A stretch of 64,000 bases of DNA from Siccirubricoccus phaeus (GTDB lineage: Bacteria; Pseudomonadota; Alphaproteobacteria; Acetobacterales; Acetobacteraceae): contig NZ_SRXO01000016.1 of assembly GCF_008360935.1 (NCBI RefSeq), positions 83,550 through 147,549 of the forward strand. The letters are read 5' to 3'. Position 1 is the stretch's first letter, and every line of letters begins with the position of its first letter. Shown piece after piece: positions 25,357 through 33,429 of this stretch. The translations under genes were made by a program, and so were the position numbers. The notes beneath the pieces are model-generated. The model was given only the letters and a program-made list of their open reading frames with translations. It had not been told where the DNA came from and searched no databases.

Positions 25357-25575
25357 AGGACCGGCGCGGATCGACACGGTGCGCTGCCCGGCGACGCCGC
25401 TGCCCGGCGAATGCGACCATTCCTGCCGGCCGCAGGCTACGCAGGCGATGGCCACCGCCATTCCCGGCGCCAAGGCGGTGATCATGCCCGGCCTCGGCCA
25501 TTTCCCGATGCGCGAGGATACGCCGCGCTGCGGCCCTTCCTGCTGCCGGCGCTGGCGGAGATGGCGGACGGAGGG
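25357..25575 (+). pseudogene. Alpha/beta-hydrolase remnant (C-terminal fragment with frameshift)
   Basis: Plus-strand sequence that reads like the last ~75 residues of an alpha/beta hydrolase: RIDTVRCPATPLPGECDHSC, ATQAMATAIPGAKAVIMPGLGHFPMRED, where GHFP carries the usual catalytic His. Then the frame must shift to continue AALRPFLLPALAEMADGG; loss of one base in the GAGGATACGCC stretch (about 25515-25522) accounts for it. No start or N-terminal half is present upstream: that space is filled by the YunG-like gene. A degraded, silent relic is the simplest reading. Confidence 0.6.
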
Positions 25576-25585
25576 GCGGGGCGCC

Positions 25586-26413
25586 TCAACACGAACTCGC
25601 GTGGCGTTCCTTCGCCAGGCGCAGCACCTGCTCCGGATCCTCCTGCCACCAGCGCGTCGAGAGGATTTCCATCTCGCAGCTCCCGTCATGCCCGGCCGCT
25701 TCCGCCATGGCGCGGATGGCCGGGATGTCGATGACGCCATCGCCCGGCATGCCGCGGTCGAGCGCGGTATCCCTTGTCGGCACCAGCCAGTCGCAGACAT
25801 GGAAGGCGGCGATGCGGCCCGCGGCGCGCGCGACCTGCCGCGGCAGATCCGGGTCCCACCACACGTGATAGACATCGAGGGCGATGCCGGTGCCCTCGCC
25901 GAATTCGTCGCAGAGATCGAGCGCCTGGGCGAGCGTCGTGAGCACCGACCGATCGGCGCAGGTCATCGGATGCAGCGGCTCCAGCGCCAGGGTCACGCCG
26001 GCGGCACGGGCCGCGGGCAGGACCTCTGCCAGCCCGTCATGGAACATGGCCCGCGCCCCGGGTAGATCCTTGCTGCCCGGCGGCAGCCCGCCGCCGAGCG
26101 TGACCAGGCAGCGCGCGCCAAGCGCATGCGCTTCCTCGATGGCACGCAGATTCTCCTCGATGGCGGCGCGGCGCCCTGCCGCATCCGCCGCCGGGAACAT
26201 GCCGGCGCGGCAGAGGCCGGAGACGAAGAGGCCGGCATCGCGGATCTGCCGCGCCGCCTGCTGCAGGCCAAGCTCCGCCACCTTGTCCCGCCAGGGCGAG
26301 ATGCCGGGGATGCCGTGCCGGGCGCAGCCTTCGATGCATTGCGCCAGGGTCCAGCGGTCCCGCACCGTCACGGTGTTGAGGGAGAGAGGGCCGGGCGCAC
26401 GGTATTCGGGCAT
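25586..26413 (-). CDS. Sugar phosphate isomerase/epimerase (xylose-isomerase-like TIM barrel)
   Basis: 275 aa from ATG 26413 (MPEYRAPGPLSLNTVTV). TIM-barrel signatures: CARHGIPGISPWRD, LGARCLVTLGGG, VTLALEPLHPM with a metal-ligand Glu, IALDVYHVWWDPDL, AAFHVCDWLVPT and SCEMEILSTRWW. GGAGG sits 10 nt before this ATG. The same frame stays open upstream through five 23-codon repeats to an ATG at 26749 that overlaps the DUF993 stop (ATGA); that form would be 387 aa with a repetitive N-terminal extension. Which start is used is undecided; four repeat units carry their own SD and ATG. With DUF993 and Gfo/Idh/MocA genes it forms a three-gene sugar or polyol catabolic operon of unknown substrate. Confidence 0.85.
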   Translation of the reverse strand: MPEYRAPGPLSLNTVTVRDRWTLAQCIEGCARHGIPGISPWRDKVAELGLQQAARQIRDAGLFVSGLCRAGMFPAADAAGRRAAIEENLRAIEEAHALGARCLVTLGGGLPPGSKDLPGARAMFHDGLAEVLPAARAAGVTLALEPLHPMTCADRSVLTTLAQALDLCDEFGEGTGIALDVYHVWWDPDLPRQVARAAGRIAAFHVCDWLVPTRDTALDRGMPGDGVIDIPAIRAMAEAAGHDGSCEMEILSTRWWQEDPEQVLRLAKERHASSC

Positions 26414-26741
26414 CCGATTCACGCCTCCGGTGCTCGGCTCCGCCTCCGCCCTCCGGCGATCGGATGGGTCATGTTCGGGCATCCGCTTCACGCCTCCGGT
26501 GCTCGGCACCGCCTCCGCCCTCCGGCGATCGGATGGGTCATGTTCGGGCAGCCGCTTCACGCCTCCGGTGCTCGGCGCCGCCTCCGCCCTCCGGCGATCG
26601 GACGGGTTATGTTCGGGCATCCGCTTCACGCCTCCGGTGCTCGGCTCCGCCTCCGCCCTCCGGCGATCGGATGGGTTATGTTCGGGCATCCGCTTCACGC
26701 CTCCGGTGCTCGGCTCCGCCTCCGCCCTCCGGCGATCGGAT
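26405..26741. repeat. Five tandem 69-bp repeats, in frame with the TIM-barrel gene
   Basis: Units start at 26405, 26474, 26543, 26612 and 26681 (spacing exactly 69 bp; last unit about 61 bp). Each has TTCGGGCATCCG, TTCACGCCTCCGGTGCTCGG, a CCGCCTCCGCCCTCCGGCG block and ATCGGATG. Read on the minus strand each encodes 23 residues (SDRRRAEAEPSTGGVKRMPEH type) and contains GGAGG, 10 nt, ATG; one unit has CTG instead (26550 region). The CATCCG/CGGATG ends are self-complementary and the core matches the single element at 8735-8785. Confidence 0.9.
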
Positions 26742-26745
26742 GCCG

Positions 26746-27903
26746 TCATGCCACACCATGCACGGCCAGCAGCCTGCGCATCCGCGCCGCGGCGAGGTCC
26801 GGGTCCCGCAGCAGCCCCGCCGCATCCGCCAGGCGGAACAGCGCGGCGAAATGCTGTAGGGAACGGGCGGATTGCTGCCCGCCCACCATGACGAAATGCT
26901 CCTGATGTCCGTTCAGCCAGGCCATGAACACCACCCCCGTCTTGTAGAAGCGCGTCGGCGCCCGGAAGATGTGCCGGCTGAGCGGCACGGTCGGCGCCAG
27001 GATGTCGTGGAAGGTCGAGAGGTCGTCGCGCGAGAGTGCCGCCAACGCCCCGCCCACCGCCGGCGCGATGGGATCGAAGATGCCGAGCAGCGCATCGGAA
27101 TGCCCCTCGGCATCGCCGGCGATCAGCTCCGCGTAATTGAAATCGTCGCCGGTGTACATGCGGACACCGCGAGGGAGACGGCGGCGCATCGCGATCTCCT
27201 TCTCCTTGTCCAGCAGCGAGATCTTCACCCCGTCCACCTTCGCCGCATGCGCGGCGATGACGGCCAGCGCCGTCTCCATGGCGGCGTAGTGGTCGGCATG
27301 GCCCCAATAGCCGTCGAGCGCCGGATCGAACATCTCGCCCAGCCAGTGGATGATGACCGGCTGCCGCACGCCGGAGAGGATGCGGCCATAGACCCGCTCG
27401 TAATCCGCCGGGCCGCGCGCCGCCCTGGCGAGCGCGCGGGAGGCCATCAGGATGATGCGGCCGCCCATCCGCTCCACCGCCTCGCATTGTTCTTCGTAGG
27501 CACGGATGACGTCGTCCACCGTCACCTCCGGGCCTGGCGCCAGATGGTCCGTGCCGGCGCCGCTGGCGATGACCGCGCCGGGCATGTCCTGCGCCGCGTC
27601 GAGGGAGCGGCGGATCAGCTCCTGCGCCGCCGTCCAGCCCAGCCCCATGCCGCGCTGGGCGGTGTCCATCGCCTCCGCCACGCCCAGGCCGAGCGACCAG
27701 AGGTAGCGGCGGTAGGCGATGGTGGCGTCCCAATCCGGCTTGGCATCCAGCCAGGGGTCCTGTTCCGCCAGCGGGTCCGCCACCACATGCGCGGCGGCCA
27801 GGGCAAGGCGCGGGAAGGGCGGCGTTGCCCGCGGGAATTCCCGCGGCGCGCCGGTGGTGAAGGGCGTCAGCCCCTCTGGCGTCGGCAGGTTCAGCGTGGG
27901 CAT
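26746..27903 (-). CDS. DUF993 family protein (dihydrodipicolinate-synthase-like)
   Basis: 385 aa. Landmarks: MPTLNLPTPEG at the start, GMGLGWTAAQELIRRSL, VIASGAGTDHL, PVIIHWLGEMFDPALDGYWGH, a Lys in VDGVKISLLD as a likely Schiff-base candidate, MYTGDDFNY and GHSDALLGIFD. These match DUF993, a class-I-aldolase-like barrel group found beside Gfo/Idh/MocA and TIM-barrel isomerase genes. Reaction unknown, plausibly retro-aldol cleavage of a keto-sugar. GGAGGGAG precedes ATG 27903. Last codons overlap an ATG that could open the repeat-extended isomerase. Confidence 0.87.
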   Translation of the reverse strand: MPTLNLPTPEGLTPFTTGAPREFPRATPPFPRLALAAAHVVADPLAEQDPWLDAKPDWDATIAYRRYLWSLGLGVAEAMDTAQRGMGLGWTAAQELIRRSLDAAQDMPGAVIASGAGTDHLAPGPEVTVDDVIRAYEEQCEAVERMGGRIILMASRALARAARGPADYERVYGRILSGVRQPVIIHWLGEMFDPALDGYWGHADHYAAMETALAVIAAHAAKVDGVKISLLDKEKEIAMRRRLPRGVRMYTGDDFNYAELIAGDAEGHSDALLGIFDPIAPAVGGALAALSRDDLSTFHDILAPTVPLSRHIFRAPTRFYKTGVVFMAWLNGHQEHFVMVGGQQSARSLQHFAALFRLADAAGLLRDPDLAAARMRRLLAVHGVA

Positions 27904-27944
27904 GGGGTTCTCCCTCCTGGCGGTGCGAGTCTCATCGTGCCGCG

Positions 27945-29099
27945 TCACACCTCCAGCGCAGGGATGTCGATCCAGCGGCGCTCCCGCCAGCTTCGCAGCC
28001 CGGCCTCCGCCAATTGCACGCCCTTGGCGCCGGCGGTGAGGTCCCAGGGGAAGCCCGGCGCCTCGCCCGCCAGATAGCGCAGGAACATCTCCCACTGGGC
28101 GCGGAAGCCGTTCGGGTAGTCCTCCGTGTTCGGCACTTCCTGCCAGCCGGCGAAGAAATCGATGGGCTGCGGGATGTCCGGGTTCCACACCGGCTTCGGC
28201 GTTGCCACGCGGCTTTGCGTCCAGCATTTCTGCAGGCCGGCCACCGCGCTGCCATGGGTGCCGTCCACCTGGAAGGTGGCAAGGTCATCCCGCCGCACCC
28301 GCGTGACCCAGGAGGAATTGATCTGCGCAATCACGCCACCCTTGAGCTGGAAAGTGGCATAGGCGGCATCATCCACATCCGCCGCATAGGGCCGGCCATC
28401 CTCGCCGATGCGCGTCGGGATATGCGTGGCGCCGAGGCAGCTCACCGCCTCCACCTCGCCGAAGAGGTTGTCCAGCACGTAGCGCCAGTGGCAGAGCATA
28501 TCGAGGATGATGCCGCCGCCTTCGGCCTTCCTGTAATTCCAGCTCGGCCGCTGGGCGGGCTGCAGATCGCCCTCGAACACCCAGTAGCCGAATTCGTCCT
28601 TCACGCTGCAGATGCGGCCGAGGAAGCCGCTTTCGATCACCATCTTCAGCTTGCGCAGCCCGGGGAGGAACAGCTTGTCCTGCACCACGCCATGCTTGAT
28701 GCCGGCCTGCTTCGCCAGGCGGGCGATTCGCAGCGCATCCTCCAGCCTGTCGGCGGTGGGCTTCTCCACATAGATGTGCTTGCCGGCGGCGATGGCACGG
28801 GCCACCAGCCCGGCGCGCATCTGCGTGGTGGCGGCGTCGAAGAACAGCTCGTCGCGCGGGTCATGCAGGCAGGCATCGAGGTCGGTGGAAATCCGCTCGA
28901 TGCCATGCGCGCGGGCCAGGGCCTCCAGCTTCTCCCGGTTGCGGCCGACCAATACCGGATCGGGCATCAGCCGGTCGCCATTGGCCAGGCGCAGCCCGCC
29001 CTCGGCGCGGATGGCGGCGATGGAGCGCACCAGATGCTGGTTGGTGCCCATGCGGCCGGTGACGCCATTCATGACGATGCCGAGGCGACGTTGCGCCAT
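27945..29099 (-). CDS. Gfo/Idh/MocA-family NAD(P)-dependent oxidoreductase
   Basis: 384 aa. Rossmann N-terminus RRLGIVMNGVTGRMGTNQHL, then FFDAATTQMRAG and the family EKP motif in YVEKPTADRLEDAL; C-terminal domain begins with VQDKLFLPGLRKLKMV. Predicted to oxidise a sugar or polyol hydroxyl (inositol- or glucose-type substrates in relatives) to the keto form used by the two downstream enzymes. GGGAGGAAG before ATG 29099 supports the start over the in-frame upstream reading from repeat DNA. Confidence 0.92.
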   Translation of the reverse strand: MAQRRLGIVMNGVTGRMGTNQHLVRSIAAIRAEGGLRLANGDRLMPDPVLVGRNREKLEALARAHGIERISTDLDACLHDPRDELFFDAATTQMRAGLVARAIAAGKHIYVEKPTADRLEDALRIARLAKQAGIKHGVVQDKLFLPGLRKLKMVIESGFLGRICSVKDEFGYWVFEGDLQPAQRPSWNYRKAEGGGIILDMLCHWRYVLDNLFGEVEAVSCLGATHIPTRIGEDGRPYAADVDDAAYATFQLKGGVIAQINSSWVTRVRRDDLATFQVDGTHGSAVAGLQKCWTQSRVATPKPVWNPDIPQPIDFFAGWQEVPNTEDYPNGFRAQWEMFLRYLAGEAPGFPWDLTAGAKGVQLAEAGLRSWRERRWIDIPALEV

Positions 29100-29103
29100 G
29101 TGC

Positions 29104-29284
29104 TTCCTCCCGGTGTCGAGGGAGGCTCTGCCTCCCTCGTTCGGCGCAATGCGCCCAACCCCATCCGCCAAAGGCCGAAGGGCCTTTGGAAACCTTGAGT
29201 TCTGCGTCTCGACCGGCGGCTCCGAACCCAAGGGGTCCAGGGGGAGTTTGAGGGGGAGCAGCGCTCCCCCTCAAGCCACGAGAC
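29104..29284. repeat. Composite hairpin repeat upstream of the Gfo/Idh operon
   Basis: Modules: GGGAGGCTCTGCCTCCC hairpin (about 29118-29136), GGCGCAATGCGCC, CCAAAGGCCGAAGGGCCTTTGG (arms 11 nt; about 29169-29190, fragment given as arms CCAAAGGCC/GGCCTTTGG), AACCTTGAGT, and GAGGGGGAGCAGCGCTCCCCCTC. The order resembles 52998-53156 and 61005-61160. Confidence 0.65.
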
Positions 29285-29286
29285 GG

Positions 29287-31002
29287 CTACCCGGCCCCCG
29301 GAGTCAACACCCGCGCCAAGACCGCTTCCGGCACCGCCGCATCCTCCGCCGCCAGCGGGTCCTTCGGCAGCAGGCGGTGGCGCAGCACCAGCCGCGCCAG
29401 CTCCGCCCGCGCCGGGTCTTCCAGCCGCGCCGCTTCCCAGGCCATCGCCGCCGCGCTGGTCAGGTGGTACAGCGCGCTCGCCGCCTGCCGCGCCAGGGCC
29501 GGATTGCCGCGCGCCGCCTCCACCAGCGCCGCGGCGCGGTCGAACAGCGGCAGCGCCTCCGGCAGCGCCGCGCCATTGCCCAGCAGCGCGGCGCAATGCG
29601 CCCGCAGCACCGGCAGCGAGCCCTCCCGCTCCGCCGCCCGCAGCACGTCCAGCGCGACGATGTTGCTGGTGCCTTCCCAGATGCTGCCGAGATGGCTGTC
29701 CCGCACCAGCCGCGGATCGGCCCATTCCTCGATATAGCCGCAGCCGCCGCGCACCTCCATCGCATCGCCGGTGACGCGCCGCGCATCCCGGCAGGCGCGG
29801 AATTTCAGCAGCGGCGTCAGGATGCGCAGCAGCGCATAGGCGCCCTCCTCGCCGGCATCGCTCCGGCGCATCGCCTCGGCCGCCTGGAACATCATGCTGC
29901 GCGCCTGCTCCGCTGGCAGAATCAGCTTCGCAAGCTGCCGCCGCATCAGCGGCATCTCCACCAGCCGCTTGCCGAAGGCGATGCGGTGGCGCGCGATGAA
30001 CACCGCCTCCGTCACCGCCCGCCGCATTAGCCCCGCCGCGCGCATGCCGTTGGAGAGGCGGGAGGCATTGACCATGTCGGCCATCTGCTTGAAGCCGGCC
30101 TCCGGCGCCCCGACCAGGAAGGCCGTCGCGCCTTCCAGCCTAATCTCGCCCGAGGCCATGCTGCGCGTGCCGAGCTTGTCCTTCAGCCGGATGATCCGGT
30201 AGGCGTTCGGCGTGCCGTCCGGCCGCTCCCGCGGCAGCAGGAAGAGCGAGACGCCGCGCAGCCCGGGCCCCCCGCCCTCCCGCCGGGCCAGCACCAGGGC
30301 CATGCCGGCATCGGGGTTGGAGCAGAACCATTTGTCGCCGGTCAGCGACCAGCTTCCATCGGCATTCGGCGCCGCCTGCACGGCGGTGGCGGCGATGTCG
30401 CTGCCGGCGCCCTGCTCGGTCATGAACATCGCGCCCTGGCGCAGCGCGTCCAGGTCCGTCGCCGTCAGCGCCGGCAGATAGCGCGCGACCAGCGCCGGGT
30501 CGCCGAAGCGCCGCAAGGTCCGCGCCAGCGCATCCGTCATGGAGAGCGGACAGCACAGCCCGAATTCCGCCTGCACGAACAGGTAGGTCAGCGCGTATTT
30601 CGCCGCCGGCGGCATGGGCGAAGGCCAGCCCAGCACCCCGCCGCGATGCGACATCGCCGCCAGCCCGTACTCCTCGAAGGCGATGCGTTCCATGGCGCGG
30701 TAGGCCGGGTGATAGGCGATGCGGTGCGGCGCGTCCTCGCCGCGCCGCGTGCGCGGCTGCAGCACTGGCGGGTTGCGGTCCGCCTCACCCGCCAGCGCGT
30801 CCAGCTCGCCGCCCGCCAGCGCGCCCATGCGGTCCAGATGCGGCGCGAGATGCGCAGCGAGGTCGGCCGGCAGGTACAGCCGCAGCAGCGCCTGCCCCCA
30901 GGGATCGGCGCGCCACAGATTGAGGCCTTGCGCATCCGGCACGGCCGCGGCGCCAACGGGGGAGCCAGTGGGGGAGGGCAGGGGGTGGGGCAGCGTGTCC
31001 AT
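29287..31002 (-). CDS. Acyl-CoA dehydrogenase, AidB-like
   Basis: 571-aa flavoprotein. Conserved parts: MTEQGAGSDIAATAV for flavin and substrate contact, GDKWFCSNPDAGMALVLAR, LKDKLGTRSMASGEI, and VRGGCGYIEEWADPRLVRDSHLGSIWEGTSNIVALDV (landmarks GGCGYIEEW and IWEGTSNI). The long N-terminal domain and WEGTSNIVALD resemble the AidB / DNA-alkylation-response branch rather than short-chain dehydrogenases. Whether it is an enzyme of acyl-CoA oxidation or an AidB-type protective protein is open. Separate unit, divergent from the SMP-30 gene. Confidence 0.9.
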   Translation of the reverse strand: MDTLPHPLPSPTGSPVGAAAVPDAQGLNLWRADPWGQALLRLYLPADLAAHLAPHLDRMGALAGGELDALAGEADRNPPVLQPRTRRGEDAPHRIAYHPAYRAMERIAFEEYGLAAMSHRGGVLGWPSPMPPAAKYALTYLFVQAEFGLCCPLSMTDALARTLRRFGDPALVARYLPALTATDLDALRQGAMFMTEQGAGSDIAATAVQAAPNADGSWSLTGDKWFCSNPDAGMALVLARREGGGPGLRGVSLFLLPRERPDGTPNAYRIIRLKDKLGTRSMASGEIRLEGATAFLVGAPEAGFKQMADMVNASRLSNGMRAAGLMRRAVTEAVFIARHRIAFGKRLVEMPLMRRQLAKLILPAEQARSMMFQAAEAMRRSDAGEEGAYALLRILTPLLKFRACRDARRVTGDAMEVRGGCGYIEEWADPRLVRDSHLGSIWEGTSNIVALDVLRAAEREGSLPVLRAHCAALLGNGAALPEALPLFDRAAALVEAARGNPALARQAASALYHLTSAAAMAWEAARLEDPARAELARLVLRHRLLPKDPLAAEDAAVPEAVLARVLTPGAG

Positions 31003-31184
31003 GCGCCCAGCATGCCCCCGATCGGCAGGAAGGTGCCAGCCTCACGCCTTCGGCGTCGCCCCGCCGCCTTCGCCCATTCGTAATGCCCCTGGCGTGGACG
31101 CCGCCCGCCGCCCCTGCCACCCTTGCCGGGATGCCGCCGCCGGCGCCACCATCGCGCCGCCACCAAAGGGGGAGAGAGACCGCC

Positions 31185-32132
31185 ATGACCGAACGCTGGC
31201 AGCCAAGCGAGCGCTACCCGGACCCGTCCATCGTCGCCCTCGATCCGTCCTTCAGGAAGTATCACGTGTCGCTGTCCGCGGTGGAGCGGCTGTGGCAGGG
31301 CTCCCGCTGGGGGGAGGGGCCGGTCTGGCTGGGCGATGCGCGCTGCCTGCTGTGGTCGGACATCCCGAACAACCGCGTCCTGAAATGGGACGAGACCACC
31401 GGCACCGTCTCGGAATGGCGGAAGCCTTCCAACAACGCCAACGGCCATACGCGGGACCGCCAGGGCCGCATCATCGCCTGCGAGCATGCCGGGCGGCGCG
31501 TGGTGCGCTTCGAATACGATGGCAGCATCACCGTGCTGGCCGACAGCTACCAGGGCAAGAAGCTGAACAGCCCGAACGACGTGGTGTGCAAATCGGATGG
31601 CAGCATCTGGTTCACCGACCCGCCCTTCGGCACCTACGCCTATTACGAGGGTATCAAGACCGAGGCCGAGCTGCCGCATACGAACATCTATCGGGTGGAT
31701 GGCCAGACCGGCGAGATCACTTGCGTCGCTGACGACGTGAACCACCCGAACGGCCTCGCCTTCAGCCCGGACGAAAGCCTGCTCTACGTCATCGAAAGCC
31801 GCAGCGACCCGCGCAACATCCTGGTCTATGACGTGGTGGGCGGGACGAAGCTGGCGAAGCGCCGCGTCTTCGTGGAATGCCGGCCGGGCGAGACGCCGGA
31901 CGGGTTCCGGGTAGATATCGACGGCAATCTCTGGTGCGGCTGGGGCATGACGCCGGAGTATGACGGCGTGCGGATCATCAACAGCGCCGGCGCCTATATC
32001 GGGCACATCCACCTGCCGGAGCGCTGCGCCAATCTCTGCTTCGGCGGCCGCTGGCGCAACCGGCTGTTCATGTCGGCGGCGCAGTCGCTCTACGCGCTCT
32101 ATGTCAACACCCAGGGCGTGGCGGGGGGCTGA
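31185..32132 (+). CDS. SMP-30/gluconolactonase-family lactone hydrolase
   Basis: 315 aa, six-bladed beta-propeller. GEGPVWLGDARCLLWSDIPNNRV contains the metal Glu (fragment GEGPVW), and further metal ligands are in KLNSPNDVVCKSDG (Asn), and HPNGLAFSPDE (Asn/Asp). Predicted to hydrolyse an aldonolactone. ATG 31185 has GGGGGAGAGAG 6-10 nt upstream. It is followed after 3 bp by a 3-hydroxyacyl-CoA dehydrogenase gene, so the two are cotranscribed. Confidence 0.92.
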   Translation: MTERWQPSERYPDPSIVALDPSFRKYHVSLSAVERLWQGSRWGEGPVWLGDARCLLWSDIPNNRVLKWDETTGTVSEWRKPSNNANGHTRDRQGRIIACEHAGRRVVRFEYDGSITVLADSYQGKKLNSPNDVVCKSDGSIWFTDPPFGTYAYYEGIKTEAELPHTNIYRVDGQTGEITCVADDVNHPNGLAFSPDESLLYVIESRSDPRNILVYDVVGGTKLAKRRVFVECRPGETPDGFRVDIDGNLWCGWGMTPEYDGVRIINSAGAYIGHIHLPERCANLCFGGRWRNRLFMSAAQSLYALYVNTQGVAGG

Positions 32133-32135
32133 GGG

Positions 32136-33068
32136 ATGGCCGCGCCCGCGCCGCAGCGCCACGCCGCCATCATCGGCTTCGGCCTGATGGGCTGCGACAT
32201 CGCCGCCATCTTCCTCGCCGGCGGCTGGCGGGTGACGGCGGTGGAGCCGGCCCGCCAGGCCTGGCCGGCGCGGCGGGAGCGCGTCGCCCTCTCCCTCTCC
32301 CAGCTCGGCGCGGCGCCGGAGGCGCTCGCCGGCCTCACGCTGCAGGAAGGGCTGGAGGATGTGGATTTCGCCACGGCCGAGGCGGTGGTGGAGGCGGTGC
32401 CGGAGAAGCTCGCCCTGAAGCGGGAGGTCTTCGCCCAGCTCGACCGGCTGGTGCCGCAAGGCATCCCGGTGGCGAGCAATGCCTCCGGCTTCCGCATCAC
32501 CGACATCGCCGCCGGCTGCGCCACGGCGGCGCGCATGCTGAACCTGCATTTCTTCCTGCCGGCGCATCTGGTGCCGGGGGTGGAGGTGGTGCGCGGCGAG
32601 GCGACCTCGCCGGAGGTGGCGGAGCGGCTGGCGCGCATCATGGAAGAGCTGGGACGGGTGGTGATCCGGGTGGCGCGGGACATGCCCGGCTTCCTCGCCA
32701 ACCGCATCCAGCACGCCATGGTGCGGGAAGCCTTCAACTGCCTCGATGAGGGGCTGGCGAGCCCGGAGGATGTGGACAAGGCGGTGCGCTTCACCTTCGG
32801 CATGCGGCTGATGGGGGCGGGGCCGGTCCTGCAGAAGGAGTTGGCGGGGCTGGAAACCCAGCTCGCGGCACAGGCGACGATCTACCCCAGCCTCTGCAAC
32901 CGCCCTGGCCCGGGCCCGACGCTGACCGCGCTGGTGGAGGCCGGCAAATACGGGCCGAAGACTGGCGAGGGCTTCTGGCGCTGGACAAAGGAGGAAGAGG
33001 CCACGGCCCGCGCCCGCTACGAGGCGATGCTGCTGGCCACGCTGAAGCTGCTGCGGGAGCAGGGCTGA
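32136..33068 (+). CDS. 3-hydroxyacyl-CoA dehydrogenase family protein (carnitine-dehydrogenase-like)
   Basis: 310 aa. NAD-binding IIGFGLMGCDIAAIFLAGG, catalytic SNASGF region (PVASNASGFRITDI), HFFLPAHLVPGVEVV with the active His and Pro motif, and the C-terminal KAVRFTFGMRLMGAGPVLQ. The ASNASGF/HFFLPAHLVP variant is nearer L-carnitine dehydrogenase and related hydroxyacid enzymes than to FadB. Substrate not assignable. Three-base gap to the SMP-30 gene. Confidence 0.88.
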   Translation: MAAPAPQRHAAIIGFGLMGCDIAAIFLAGGWRVTAVEPARQAWPARRERVALSLSQLGAAPEALAGLTLQEGLEDVDFATAEAVVEAVPEKLALKREVFAQLDRLVPQGIPVASNASGFRITDIAAGCATAARMLNLHFFLPAHLVPGVEVVRGEATSPEVAERLARIMEELGRVVIRVARDMPGFLANRIQHAMVREAFNCLDEGLASPEDVDKAVRFTFGMRLMGAGPVLQKELAGLETQLAAQATIYPSLCNRPGPGPTLTALVEAGKYGPKTGEGFWRWTKEEEATARARYEAMLLATLKLLREQG

Positions 33069-33081
33069 GGGAGCGGGCGGG

Positions 33082-33429
33082 CTACCCGCCCCGCACCGCC
33101 GCCTTCGGCACCGTCACGGTCAGGGAGAGCAGGCGGAAGCTCTGCGTCTTGCCATGGCCGTCGAGGTTGAGGCTGCCATTCACGCCGCCTTCCAGCACGT
33201 CGTCGATGACGAAGTTGAAGGCGGCGAGCTTCGGCAGGTCGTAGCGCGTGCAGCGCGTGGCGCCGCGATGGCGGAACAGCGCCAGCACCCGCGCCTCCGT
33301 CACCTGCTCCGCCAGCAGCGGGAACATGGCAGGATCGTAGGGCATCAGCGAGATGTTGCTGCGGTTGCCCTTGTCCCCCGCCCGGGCATGCGCCACCTCG
33401 TGCAGCGGCACCGTGACTGTCTCGCTCAT
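33082..33429 (-). CDS. AtuA-related small protein
   Basis: 115 aa. Begins VTVPLHEVAHARAGDKGNRSNISLMPYDP, the pattern of the C-terminal domain of AtuA-type proteins (landmarks ARAGDKGNRSNIS and FRHRGATRCTRYDLPKL). Its ATG overlaps the AtuA stop by four bases, so the two products together cover what in other bacteria is one chain. Acyclic-terpene or branched acyl-CoA catabolism is the annotated context of the family; no supporting atuB-H genes are seen. Confidence 0.85.
   Translation of the reverse strand: MSETVTVPLHEVAHARAGDKGNRSNISLMPYDPAMFPLLAEQVTEARVLALFRHRGATRCTRYDLPKLAAFNFVIDDVLEGGVNGSLNLDGHGKTQSFRLLSLTVTVPKAAVRGG

Noticed and set aside
26405..26741. Tandem repeats as a CRISPR array
   Set aside because: There are no unique spacers: the whole 69-bp unit is repeated head to tail, and no cas genes are present.
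26126..26905. Plus-strand open frames through the tandem repeat
   Set aside because: They exist because the unit is a multiple of 3; translation has no family resemblance and no ribosome site.
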